This document shows positions 19,463 through 29,600 of a DNA stretch of 64,000 bases, in pieces (the stretch's first letter is position 1; each line of letters begins with the position of its first letter). Under the pieces are notes generated by a model. That model was given only the letters and a program-made list of their open reading frames with translations, was not told the origin of the DNA and did not search any database. The translations under genes were made by a program, and so were the position numbers. This DNA is from Prorocentrum cordatum (lineage: Eukaryota; Sar; Dinophyceae; Prorocentrales; Prorocentraceae): assembly GCA_963575745.1 (NCBI GenBank), contig CAUYUJ010011570.1:1-64000 (forward strand), in the 5' to 3' direction.

Positions 19463-21952
19463 CTACATGTCGAAAACGGAGCGAGGAATATCCTCGGCCT
19501 CTACATGCCCGGCTGCCTCCTGCGCTGGCGCCTTCATCGGTGCCGCCTGCGCCGCCGATGCCGCTTTCACAGGTGCCTGCGCCGCCGATGCATCCGAAGC
19601 CGCCGCCTGCGCCGATGCCACCTTCATCATCTGCTTCGGGATCTTCGCCAGCGGGGGCTCGGCTGCTGCTGGGCGCTTCATTGCCAGGTGCTGCTCCTGC
19701 TCCTCGCCAGGGTGCTGCTCCTCGTCGTCTTGCTCGGCCTCTTCCTCCTCCTCCTCCTCCTCTTCCTCCTCTTCCTGATCCTTGTCCGCGTCGCCCTCGG
19801 GCTGGGGGTCGAGGCCAGCATCATCATCGTCTGGCTTCTGTGCTGCCGATATCGGCCGCCGCGCTGCTGGTCGTTTCATTGCTGCCGAAGGTCTCTTTCT
19901 TGATGTTCCGTTAGCCTCTAGCCATGCTGCTTTCTCAATTTCCATCATCGGTTTATCCACTCTGCCTTTGCAGTACCGTTGCACCAGATTGATCAGCCAC
20001 TTTTTTGCGGACTCCTCATCTTTGTAGTTCATGAGTTGCATCAGCTGCCCCTTGTGCCTCACCTGAAGCCACCGTTTGTGCTGCTTGTTCTCGAAGACAA
20101 TCTTCACTCTCTCTCCGCTGGACTCCTCGATGCCCTCCCACACTGCTGCTGTGCCAGCCCTGCTGCCGCCCACACTCGCGTTCGCAGAGCTGCCAACTGT
20201 ATCTGGGACCTGCGCAGATCAGGCATTCGATGTGATCATCTATGGGGTCAGTTCTGCTATGGCCCGAAGGGGTCATACCTCTGACGGCGTCGGAGGTACG
20301 ACCCCTTCGGGCCATAGCAGAAACACATATGTTGACACATCGAATGCTTTATCATCGCTAACCTGCCAACTGAAACCATCTGGCCACGATGCCAACAGCG
20401 GCAGGTTCGCGTCGCTCTGAGCATGCGCCACCACCCACTCGACTTCTGGTTGCCCACGCTTCCCGCGCCAGGCGGACTGAGGGACCCTTCCTACTCCCCT
20501 GCCCATATAGGGATGGGGAGCGGGGAGGGGTAGCGAGTGTTTCTTCCCGTTCTGATTTTCATCGTCCTCCTCCTCCTCCTCCTCCTCCTCCACCCTCCTC
20601 CTCCTCCTCCCCCTCCTCCTCCTCCTCCGCAGCCTCCCTCCTCCTCCTCCTCCTCCTCCTCCTCCTCCTCCTCCTCCTTTTCAAGGAGGGGGAGGAGGAG
20701 GAGGAGGAGGAGGAGGAGGAGGAGGAGGAGGAGGAGGAGGGAGAAGGAGGAGCAGCAGCAGCAGGAGCTCCTGCATGTCTGCCTGCCAGCCCAACTCCCA
20801 GCCGTCGATGGTGGCGATCGTCTCCAGGCCTGACCTCCGACGCTCTGGTGCAGCTGCTGCTGGTGCTGGTGCTGGTGCTGCTGCTGCTGCCCCTCCTCCG
20901 TCAGCGCCATCACCACCAAAGAAGACGCGGGCCCACTCGGGGATGTGCGTCCTTCGGGGAGGCGCATCCGCATCCGCATCGCCTACATACCGTCTCCTCC
21001 ACTTCCTAATTCCTCCTTCCTCCACCTATCCCCTCTCGTCTCCTCTTTCCTTCCTCCACTTCCTCACTCGTCGTTCCTTCCTTCACCTCCCCCTTCCGCC
21101 TTCCCCCGTCCTTCCAGCATTCCCCAATCCCCCTCCACGTCCCACCATCCCTCCTCGGGAGGAGGGAGGAGGGCGTGGGCTAGTCGGGCCGAGTCGGAGA
21201 TCGATTGTGGACGTCGTCCTCGAAGCGATCTTCGACGCGTGCCGCAACATCGCCCTCATCATGCGGGCCTGGTCGTGGGCCCAATCCTGCGCCGACGTGG
21301 CTAAGTGCCACTGGCCCTCGTTGTCAGCCGCCAACATCATGAACACAGCCTGGAGCAGGAGGAGGAGGAGGAGGAAGAGGAGGAGGAGGATGATAGCCTA
21401 GTAGCAGTAGTCGTAGCTAGTAGTAGTACCCCCCTCCTCCTCCTCCTACTCCTCCTCCTTCCTGCTCCGCCTCCTCCTCCTCCTCCTCCTCCTCCTCCGC
21501 CTCCTCCTCCTCCCTCCTCCTCCTCCTCCTACTCCCCCTCCTCCTCCTCCGCCTCCTCCTCCTCCTCTTCAAGGAGGGGGAGGAGGAGGAGGAGGAGGAG
21601 GAGGAGTAGGAGGAGGAGGAGAGGATGAGGAGGAAAGAGGAGGAGCAGCAGCAGCAGGAGGAGGAGGAGGAGGAGAGGAGGAGGACCGTGGGGGGGGGGA
21701 GTCGTGCGGAGCGAGACGATGGGAAGCCATCAGCCTCTGCCGTCTTCTGCGCGATTCCTGTCGGAGCGACAGCCCTAGTCTCCTTGATCAGCATCCTGTG
21801 CTGCAGCAGCTTCTCCTGGTCGGGCTCCCCCTCCATGCATGTGGAGTACTCTAACCTTATCGCGTCATCCTCCTCCTCCTCCTTCTCCTCCTCCTCCTCC
21901 TCCTCGTCGTCGTCCTCCTCCTCCTCCTCCTCCTCCTCCTCCTCCTCCCCTT

Positions 21953-21983
<31 letters not shown>

Positions 21984-22224
21984 TCCTCCTCCTCTTACTC
22001 CTGCCACCTTCCCTCCCTTCCTCCCCCTCTCATATACCTCCCTTTCCTCTCCCCAACCTCCTTCCCTCCATTCCGCTCTCCCCCCCCTCCCCCGAGGGGG
22101 AGAGGGGGGCGGATGAAGAGGACCGCTAAGAGCAAGGCGTGTTCACCTGTCTGATGTATTGCGCCCATACCTCCTTGATGCCCTGCTCGTCATCGCACGT
22201 CTTGGCCCTCGCTTTGGCTGGCAT
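19463..22224 (-). CDS. six-exon protein with acidic tract and KRPAA-repeat tail, spliced-leader relic at start
   Basis: Exon 1 is 22147-22224: ATG, 26 codons (MPAKARAKTCDDE to YIRQ), then a CAG/GTGAAC donor. Exon 2 starts at 21869 (DDAIRLEYSTCMEGE) and runs to about 21720. Exon 3 starts after CTGCTCCAG near 21352 (AVFMMLAADNEGQWHLA) to about 21210. Exon 4 (about 20960-20755) contains HIPEWARVFFGG and GLETIATIDGWELGWQ. Exon 5 is 20363-20476 (38 codons, phase 0 at both ends, SAWRGKRGQPEVEW to PDGFSWQ). Exon 6 is 20209-19463 (248 codons): WEGIEESSGERVKIVFENKQ, KGQLMQLMNYKDEESAKKW, then MKRPAARR, a Glu-rich run, a second MKRPAA and an Ala/Gln tail. Exons 1, 5 and 6 fit exactly; ends of 2-4 are approximate. 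Function is unknown; the basic-acidic tail with KRPAA suggests a nuclear protein (inference). A degraded spliced leader ends 7 nt before the ATG. Confidence 0.65.
20210..20362 (-). mobile_element. introner-like inverted-repeat element forming a whole intron
   Basis: The 153-bp intron between exons 5 and 6 begins GTTAGC after CAG and ends GCGCAG before GTCCC. GCAGGT straddles both junctions, a candidate 6-bp target duplication that also supplies the splice sites. The interior is an inverted repeat: outer arms GCATTCGATGTG/CACATCGAATGC (20223-20234 and 20336-20347, perfect 12 bp) and inner arms of 23 perfect bp, TTCTGCTATGGCC onward (20252-20274 and 20300-20322), plus a short ACCTC/GAGGT stem. 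Joining exons 5 and 6 keeps one frame. Confidence 0.75.
20566..20745. repeat. (CCT)n-TTTTCAAGG-(AGG)n inverted repeat in intron 4
   Basis: A CCT run of about 115 bp turns at CCTTTTCAAGGAGGGGG (about 20677-20693) into an AGG run. It is a long potential hairpin lying between exons 4 and 5. Confidence 0.85.
21431..21700. repeat. (CCT)n-CTTCAAGGAG-(AGG)n inverted repeat in intron 2
   Basis: The same turn sequence, CTCTTCAAGGAGGGGGAGG, lies near 21566-21583 with CCT on the left and AGG on the right. It lies between exons 2 and 3 of the same gene. Confidence 0.85.
21870..22000. repeat. (CCT)n/(CTC)n microsatellite in intron 1
   Basis: Imperfect CCT run with a CGTCGTCGTC insert, within intron 1 of the KRPAA gene (21870-22146). 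Confidence 0.85.
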
Positions 22225-22231
22225 CTGGATC

Positions 22232-22252
22232 ATTGGGCCAAAATGGCTATAC
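22232..22252 (-). other. degraded dinoflagellate spliced-leader relic
   Basis: The minus strand reads GTATAGCCATTTTGGCCCAAT: 16 of 21 match the DinoSL, with the 15-base core TAGCCATTTTGGCTC matched at 14. It ends 7 nt before the ATG at 22224. Confidence 0.7.
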
Positions 22253-22266
22253 AGCTTTTTTCTCTC

Positions 22267-22316
<50 letters not shown>

Positions 22317-22580
22317 GGGGGGCGGGGCGGGGCGATCCCCCTCTCCTTTCTCGCGAGGGGGGGTGGCGGAGCCCCCAAAATTCCCATCTCTCTTGGGGGC
22401 GGGGCGAACCCCCTCTCTTCTCGAGGGGGGGGGGGGGGTGCGGGGTGCCCCAAACTTCCCCTGAACTCCCCCTGACTTCCCCCTAGGGCCCCTCAGCGCC
22501 CTCCTCCTCCTCCTCCTCCTCCTCCTGCTCCTCCTCCTCCTCCTCCTCCTCCTCCTCCTCCTCCTCCCCCTCCTCCTCCT
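22253..22580. repeat. (TC)n, G-rich and (CCT)n low-complexity DNA
   Basis: (TC)n at 22259-22316, GGGGCGGGG/CCCCCTCTC pairs at 22317-22440 including two CCCCCTCTC-TCTCGAGGGGG units, then (CCT)n at 22499-22580. No gene. Confidence 0.85.
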
Positions 22581-22796
22581 CCTTCGATCTTCGAGTATGC
22601 GAAATGGGCGTTTTAGAATGTTTGTGTTTTTTGTTATCTATTCTTTGTATGTTATTCCACCGCAGTGCCCGTGAGCGCAACAGTACCACGTGAACGCTAG
22701 TATATGCATATTTGTTGTTCCAGGTATCATTTCGCGCAACAGTACCACGTGAACACATCTATACATATATGTTTCCATGCAAACTTTCAGTTGGGA
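22581..22796. other. short unassigned spacer with a direct repeat
   Basis: GCGCAACAGTACCACGTGAAC occurs near 22675 and again near 22735, followed each time by a TATATGCATA/ACATATATG-like word. No gene is seen. Confidence 0.6.
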
Positions 22797-22925
22797 TTAT
22801 TTATTGTCCCACATATTTTTCGGGACGATTAATTGTCCCAAATGATGGTTCTGTGTCATCCAGAACAACAAGATGTGCCCGGACGAAAAAACTGTCCCAG
22901 AGGACCTCTGGGGATGGAGGAACCT
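22797..22925. repeat. hairpin-rich module at 3' end of retroelement (copy 2, inverted)
   Basis: CCCAGAGG-A-CCTCTGGG (22896-22912), CGAAAAAACTGTCCC and CGATTAATTGTCCC are the reverse complement of blocks at 7818-7915 in matching order; the 47-bp middle differs but also carries a small GTTCTG/CAGAAC hairpin (22848-22866). It follows the C-terminal coding end of the minus-strand block 22925-27028. Confidence 0.7.
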
Positions 22926-25900
22926 CTGCAGCCGCCGGGCCTGGCGAGGGACGCACACCACCTGGTAGTACCCGTCCGGTGCGTCGAGGTCGTACACGTT
23001 CGGAAAGGTCAGCCACGCACTCCCAGACGGCCCTGCGGGGGCGAGGGCGATGGTTTTGATGTCCTCCCGGCGCGGGTTGGTGAGCCCCAGGATGCGGCAC
23101 ACCTCCCTTCGCTTCTCCCGAAGCTGCTCGCACCAGGTTGCAGCAAGCTCCTCCCAAAGACTGTACACATAGTCAGCCGGGAAGGCCACGTCATCCTCCT
23201 CGTAGGCAAGGCGCAGGGTCTCCAGGGCTCGGCGTCACTCGGGCTCGTGCATCCGCCCGTAGACTAGCCCGAAGACGGTGATGGCGTTCTCGGCCTGCCT
23301 CACCCACTGAGAGAAGACGACCGGGTGCCGGGGGCGCGGCTCGAGCTTGCACGTGGTGGGCATGGTGTAGGCGTCGAACACCTCTGCTTTGCAATGGGGA
23401 AAATCGGCCACGGAGATCGACCACTCAGCCAGATCCTTGTGGTCCCGCCCCCCCCAACAGAAGGCGGCGATGCCGTGCGCCATCCTGTTCGTCACTGTCG
23501 TCGGCCAGTTCACCGCCTGCATCGCGTGCTTCGCGTGCTCGCAGGCGCGCTTGAGGCCATGGAACAACTCCCGCCCGGTCAGGGTACCGCAGACCTCTAC
23601 GTCGAGGGTGTCGCAACCCCGCGCCAGGTACACGCCCGGCTCCTCGGCGCGTCCGATGGCGCCGAGGGCGCCCCGCTGCGCTACCTTCTCTTCCTCGCCG
23701 GACCTGCGGAGGCTGTCCACCGCCTGCAGCAGCCGCATGTTGTCCAGGTGCTGCTGTTCTTGACCGTTCTGGAGGACTTGCGCGTAGGTGGAGAAAGCGG
23801 CTGAGGGTTCACCTTCTCCGGCCCCTGCGGCGTACCTACGATCGGGTTGTCCCGGGGTTTTAACCAGTCCTCCGTGGCCGTAAGCGCTCCGGTTAGTGAA
23901 CATCTGCCCGAGATTCGGTACAAGGCCGGGCATCAAACCTGGCGGGGACAAGCGAGTCGCTCCCGGCACGCGCGCGCCAGGCGGGGTAGCCGGCGGCGGC
24001 AATGGCGGAGCGCTCGTGGCGGCGTCCAGCCCAGGGGGAACTCCAGGTTGGCTGGGCTCTTGGCTGGCGTCGGGCTTGCGCTCGGTGTCTAGCTTCAAGA
24101 GGCCACTAGCGAGGGGTGGGTTCACCCCTTCATCTTTCTCGGCTCGAACCCGCTCCAACTTTCTTTCCCACCTGTCGATGTGCGCCTGGTATTTGGCCCG
24201 CTCCTCGGTCCCGCTGCTGCGCATGAGACGCCTGGTGTACTTGATGAGATGCCCCAAGACCACGGTGATGTCCTCGTCGTATCCTGCCGCCGCGCTCTGT
24301 AGCGCCGAGGCGTCGTCCGATCCTTCTTCGTGAGCGGCGAGGCACAGCCCCAGCATGGCCTCCCCGGTGTTCTCCTCTTCGTGGTCCTTCCCCGCCGGAC
24401 TGCGGGAAGAGCGCCGAGGGGCTGAGGGGGCCAGATCACCCTCCTCGCCCAGGCCCCACCCGACGCCGAATGGGGGCTTGGGGGAACTGCTGCGATCAAG
24501 CCTCGCCCAATGCTTCTTGAGTTGCGCGTCCAGCTCGTCGGGGGTGGGCTGCGGCACTCCGGGGGCATCGCCTGAGGTGCCCGCTGGATGCCGGTACACG
24601 AGCAAATCCCCGCGGGCCCGAAGCTGAGCCCACTGAGGGCGGCCGATACGCATGGTCTTCCCGCCGACGGGGACCCCGTTCCAAGGACGCAGCTTCTCCC
24701 ACATGGTGCTGCTCACGACGACGCCGTGCGCCCCGATCCCCATTTCCTCGGCCCCGAGTGGTGGGTAATACAAGAGCTCCTCCAGGTAGCCCGCGGGGAG
24801 CCTTCCCTGGTCGCTGGCGACGGGAGCGTACTCGGTCCCCGCGGTCTTGAGGGTGAAGCAGACGTTCTCCTGGCCTTCCGCCGAGTAGTCTTTGCAGTGC
24901 GGCTCCTCCACGTCTACTACAGTCGTGCTGCCATCTCCGGTGGGCCCTCCCCCTGGACGGGACTTCCCCAAGAAGATAACCCACTGCGGGCCGGCGGCCC
25001 AGTGGACTCGCACACGTAGTACGAGAGGGTCACCTTGCTCGGTCTCCTCGTCGGGGGCAGGGCTGGCGTCTTGCGGGAGGGGCACCCTCGGAGAAGGCGG
25101 CGCTTCAAACCTGACACCAACAGGTGGCCCTCGTGGCGAAGCTGGGGCCTCCCGTCGGTGCTGCCCAGGGGCTGCTTGTCCGCGATGGCCCTCTGGTCCC
25201 CGTACCCCGTCTGCGGGGGGAGCTGCGTTGACTGGGACGCCCTGCTCGCGCGCCCGTGGGCTGCGACTGCGAACCGTCCGACGCCGCAAGCCCAGGTTCG
25301 AGAAGAATCCGCGGCCCTGGACGGCTGCGGCTGCCTGCACTGCTCGACCTGCTTCTCCACCCAGATGAAGAAGACATAGTGGTACGCCCGCTGCGTTGCC
25401 AACTGCCTGGCGGTAGCGAGTCGCCTGCGAACATTTATCACGGTGCCGAGATGCTCGGTAAACCTGGGCATGATGTGCGCAGAGATGGGCGAACGAATTC
25501 CGCCCGTCACTGGGTGGCGGGAGGTCTGAAGCTTGCCCGTCTTCGAAGAGCAGGGTTGTCGGCTCGGCCTCCGCGGCGCCCCTGCAACCGTCGGGCGCCA
25601 AGGGGCGGGCGCCGCCACGTAGAACGATACCCACCCGAACAGCTTCACATGGCTTGTCCTCGGCCTCCACCTCCGACTCTGACTCCTGATCCAAAACTTC
25701 TGCGATGCTCCCTGCAACGCCTGGCTCCGCAGCGCCTGTCTTGCGACGGCGGCGTCGCTGGCAGCAAAAGGAGCAACCGCAGGAAAGGATGCAGCAAAGG
25801 AACACGGTAACTTTCCAGATGACCCCCCCAGGTCGGCGACGGTCCGCCAGAGCAGGAAGACGCCCCGGCAGGAGGTGAACCTGGCGTGGGAGCCGATGTC

Positions 25901-27028
25901 CACGATCGCCTCGGAATCCAAGGCAGCATACTCTTTACAATGAACTTCTCCAGGTTGATCTCTACAAACCAGGTTGCGGCACAGGTGAATGGAACGGCCT
26001 TCGAGCGACTCCAGCTTCTGACGGAGTGCGCGTGAGCTGGCCCCCTTCACGCCCAGGTAGCCTATCCAGAGGCCCTTCCGGTCGATCCGCTTGGGCTCCG
26101 AGAGGTCGATCTTCAACCGGGCCACGTGGTCGTCGAGCTTGATCAGCACGTCGTTAGGTCGCCTCCCAGTCCCACGACCCTTCACCTTCTTGCTGTAGTA
26201 CTCCGTGGTCGTGGCTGGTCCGGTCTCTGGCCCCATCCAATTGATCTGGGTAAGGGCAGGCGGAGCCGGCGGCAGGTACCTTTCGGCATCTGCATCGCCA
26301 GGCTCTCGCCGGCGGCACTTGGTGCACCGCGCCAGTAGACCGATCAGCCAGAGGGCGGCTGCGCAGGGAGCCAGTAGGGTACGACAGATGTGAGTGAGGA
26401 AAGCCAGCACCGCCAGGAAAGCCAAGAAGATGAACGTCCACGCCACGGCAGGCCAAGCGGCTCCGAAGACCGTCAGGCCCAGCTTCTCGAGAGCATAGAA
26501 GAACCATCCACCATCCTTGGTCAGCCAGCCTGTCTCGGCATGGGTGGAGAAGGCGCTCCCAAGGCTGTCAAGCTTCTCGTAGGCGACCCCGCCCATGCCA
26601 CTCAGGCGCCAGGCCCAGGTGCCCTCACGGAGTGGCCTCAATCCCAGCGCCCAGACACCCCAGCCGCCCACCCAAGACTCCTCGCTGCCCGGGTCCTTGG
26701 TGGGGTCGCTGCCATTGTCGACTCCCCCGGCGGCCTGGGCTGGGGGCGGGGGCGGCGCTCCCGGCGGCCCACTGTCGGGCGGCGCCTGGGGGCTGCCTGC
26801 ATCCCCACCCTCCTCCTTGTGCTCGCCGATCTCCATGCCGTACTCGGAGTCGTCGTAGTACGGCACGGTGTACCCGAACGGGGCCTCCTGGGCCGCAGCC
26901 GGGTGGCCCCAACTGGCGCGGGCGACAGCGGAGCTGAGGGGCCCGCGCCAGTCGTAGGCGGCTGCGCTGGTGACCAGCGCGGCCAGCCCGCGTGCCGCGC
27001 CTGCCAGCGCCGGGCGCCGGGCAGCCAT
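22925..27028 (-). pseudogene. gag-like membrane polyprotein of a retroelement, disrupted
   Basis: From ATG 27028: alanine-rich start, acidic linker, a hydrophobic region at about residues 193-236 with two likely membrane helices, then a Lys/Arg-rich segment and GEVHCKEYAAL. The frame changes near a seven-G run (25823-25829), after which VTVFLCCILSCGCSFCC and RRRRRK form another membrane-helix-like block. The 25.56-25.33 kb part is ambiguous between two frames. The second frame carries EEPHCKDYSAE, an internal echo of the first, and ends at a TGA at 23235; beyond it the same frame stays protein-like (EDDVAFPADYVYSLWEELAA to RQARRLQRFLHPQ) up to the hairpin module. Thus at least one frameshift and one in-frame stop break it. 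The last 250 residues resemble a capsid-like helical domain, but the assignment to Gag is inference from position and size. It may be the 5' part of the element family whose RT part lies at 1289-7894. Confidence 0.6.
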
Positions 27029-27204
27029 GGCACGCACGCTTCCGGGCGCCGCGGGCGCCCAGACCTCCTGAGGTCGGCTCCAGGGCTTTGAGCCCCGAAG
27101 GCTTGAGCGGGAGAGAGGAAAAGGGGAAGGGCAAGCAGAGGCAGGAGCAGGGAGAGGAGAAACCCAAGCCGACTGGGGAGGGCGGGGTCCAACCGTTTAG
27201 GTCA

Positions 27205-27670
27205 AACAACTAAAAGGCCTAGGGGAAGGGCCTAGGGGTAGACCTAGGTAGGGAAGGCCTGGGTGAATAAGGGTAGGCCTAGGCTAGGCCTAGGGGAAGG
27301 GCGTAGGGGAAGGGCCTAGGGGTAGACCTAGGGAAGGCCTAGGGCAAAGGCCTAGGGAAAGGCCTACGATAGGCCTAGGGGAAGGGCCTAGGGGAAGGGC
27401 TTAGGGGAAGGGCCTAGGGGTCGGCCTAGGGTAGGCCTGGGGGAAGGGCCTAGGAGAAGGGCCTATGGGGAAGACCTAGAACAAAGGCCTAGGGAAAGGC
27501 CTACGATAGGCCTAGGGGAAGGGCCTAGGGGAAGGGCCCAGGGGAAGGGCCTAGGGGTCGGCCTAGGGTAGGCCTGGGGGAAGGGCTTAAGAGAAGGGCC
27601 TAGGGGAAGGCCTAGGGGAAGGGCCTAGGGGTTGACCTAGGGAAAGCCTAGGGGTAGGTCGAGGGAAGGC
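27205..27670. repeat. CCTAGGGGAAGGG minisatellite
   Basis: Roughly 30 copies of a 13-15 bp unit, GGCCTAGGGGAAGG, some as GGTAGACCTAGG, with a higher-order block near 27330-27440 repeated near 27475-27590. Directly upstream of the minus-strand polyprotein. Confidence 0.9.
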
Positions 27671-28700
27671 CTCCCCTCCGGGGTCCATTAGCTTCCATAC
27701 GCGTCTACTAACTGAGGCTCTGGTGACCTCCAGAGGTCCCCGCAGAGACTCCTGGAAAAGGGATGCATTGGTTATCCACCGCAGACCGCAGTTTTGAAAA
27801 TGAGCTCTGGGTGTCGCGGACACTCGTTTTAAACACCTCCAACAGTTACATGGATGGAGGGCGATTGGTTTTCAACATGGAGCTATCACCTTTGCGCCCC
27901 GCAGCCAAGAGAGCCGCAGGAGGTCCCCGAATAGGCCCCCACGAGGCACAAACCTGATATTTTCGTATGTTCTGCGTGTGTGACGCGCGAGCCCTAAAAC
28001 CGTCCAAGAGGGCCCCGGGATGACCACAGGGCACTTCGAGACGGCTCAAAAGACTACCATGACGGCCCCAGGAGGAGCCCCGGCCCAGACAAGGAACTAC
28101 AAGGCGCCCCAGGAGTCCCCACGCACAAGATGACCCCCAAGACCCCTAAAATGCCCAAAAGACAATTCCAAGAAGCCCTCAAGAGGCGCTCCGGAAGCCT
28201 CCAAGAAGCCCTCAACAGGGCCCCTCGTAAGCACGTTTTTGGCTTCGGCAAATGGGCGCACGGCGCGAAAACGCTTTTACGACAACGCATCGGGACAGAC
28301 AGGCATCTGGGGCTCCCAAGGGGTCGGCTGTGCTCCGCGTATAAGCCGAATAATCTGCGCGTGTGGTGCCTGGGGAAGGGGCGACCTTCTCAAACACTGC
28401 CATTCCCACACATTTTGGGAACGTGTTGGGAGGCTCAGACGGGCCTCCCCAACCCTGGGCGTTTCTTCTGGTAGATGCTCCTTGTTGGACCACGCCATCT
28501 GGAACGTCAGGGCGTGGATCGGACCCGTGAAGTTGATCGTCACATGGCCGGCGTTCTTCATTGACTCCTATGAGGTGCTAACATGACAAACATTCCCCAA
28601 AGCACCTTCTCCTGAGGATTGTGCTGAGAGGAGGGGATGGGAAAGAATCAGGAGGAGCAGGAGGGAAGATCGGGAGGACATCGAGAAGTATGAGAGGGAG
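27671..28700. other. unassigned, with AAGACGGCC-type decayed repeats
   Basis: No gene seen. 28035-28235 contains repeated CCAAGAAGCCCTCAA and CCCCAGGAG words, a diverged family also present at 40.6-41.5 kb and 48.1-48.65 kb. Confidence 0.5.
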
Positions 28701-29600
28701 GAGCTTTGCGCAATGGAAGCACACGTGCGGCGATCTCGAGCTTGGACACATCAGCAAAGAAACGCGATTGCGGCCTCTTAGCAACCGACTTCATGCCAGG
28801 CGCGGGCGCATTCGTGCTGGGACACCTCGCTCTTAACTGGGAGGCCCGAGCCTACCTGAAGTTTGCGCCGTGCACCGGTCATCGGCCCATGGCCTCTGAG
28901 GCCGAGGCTGGACAAGTTACCTCATCCAGACTTACTTTCCGGGGTCGCCACGCTAGGATCATGCGACCAGCATGGGTGACTTGTGACTTTTTGTCGAAAG
29001 GTGGTTTTGATCCTCGGTCCCCCTTGCCTGGTGGGGTTTGTGATGAGGGCAGGTGGCTTTGTGGGAAGGGCAGCCTCCACCGAGGGTTACCTTGACAGAC
29101 GTTTGAAGACCAGTGGCCTCGGGCCACGATCGCAGGTTGGACTTGTGTAGCCCTCACTCATGATGGGACCGAATCTTCTTTCGTGTACGGGTGTCTCCCT
29201 GGCCCTGTGAAGGGTGTGGACGGTGCTCCATTGCATGCGCTGTGCCAACTGTTGTGCTCGCTGCTCGTTTTCGACGGAGTGCTGGTGCGGAAACTTTCGA
29301 AGACGACCGCGCAGGCGCATGGCGCCGCCTGGGAAAATTCATTAGTGGAAGCGTGTGTCGTTTCTCCTCCAGGAGTCTACTCCGCGAAAAGACACGAGCC
29401 ACCTTGGGGCCGAGGCCGTTCTCGACGGATGCATCCCCCAGCGCGACCTGGACGGCGATATGGGCCAACGCGGACAAGGAAGGTGTGCGCAGGTTTCGTG
29501 CGCTGGCCACTGTCTGCGAGAAGGCAAGAGCAGGAACTCCAACTCTTTACGCGAGTGAGGTGCTTCCTTGCAACGATGGGAAGCGGGGATCGACAACCAG
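28700..29600 (+). pseudogene. decayed LINE-type element, RNase H region
   Basis: Plus-strand frames give a broken RNase H-like order: GWTCVALTHDGT then VYGCLPGPVKGVDGAPLHAL (29137-29250), where the usual acidic residue of the RAEL-type motif is Pro; then LVFDGVLVRKLSK (29265-29305) around the second Asp; then, in another frame, SHLGAEAVLDGC and RDLDGDMGQRG (29395-29480) as the C-terminal H...D-x-GN-type motif. At least two frameshifts and a stop at 29093 separate them. The order matches the RNase H of the larger LINE at 37.0-37.5 kb. Upstream (28706-29090) is a possible further part in which no motif is recognised. Confidence 0.4.
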
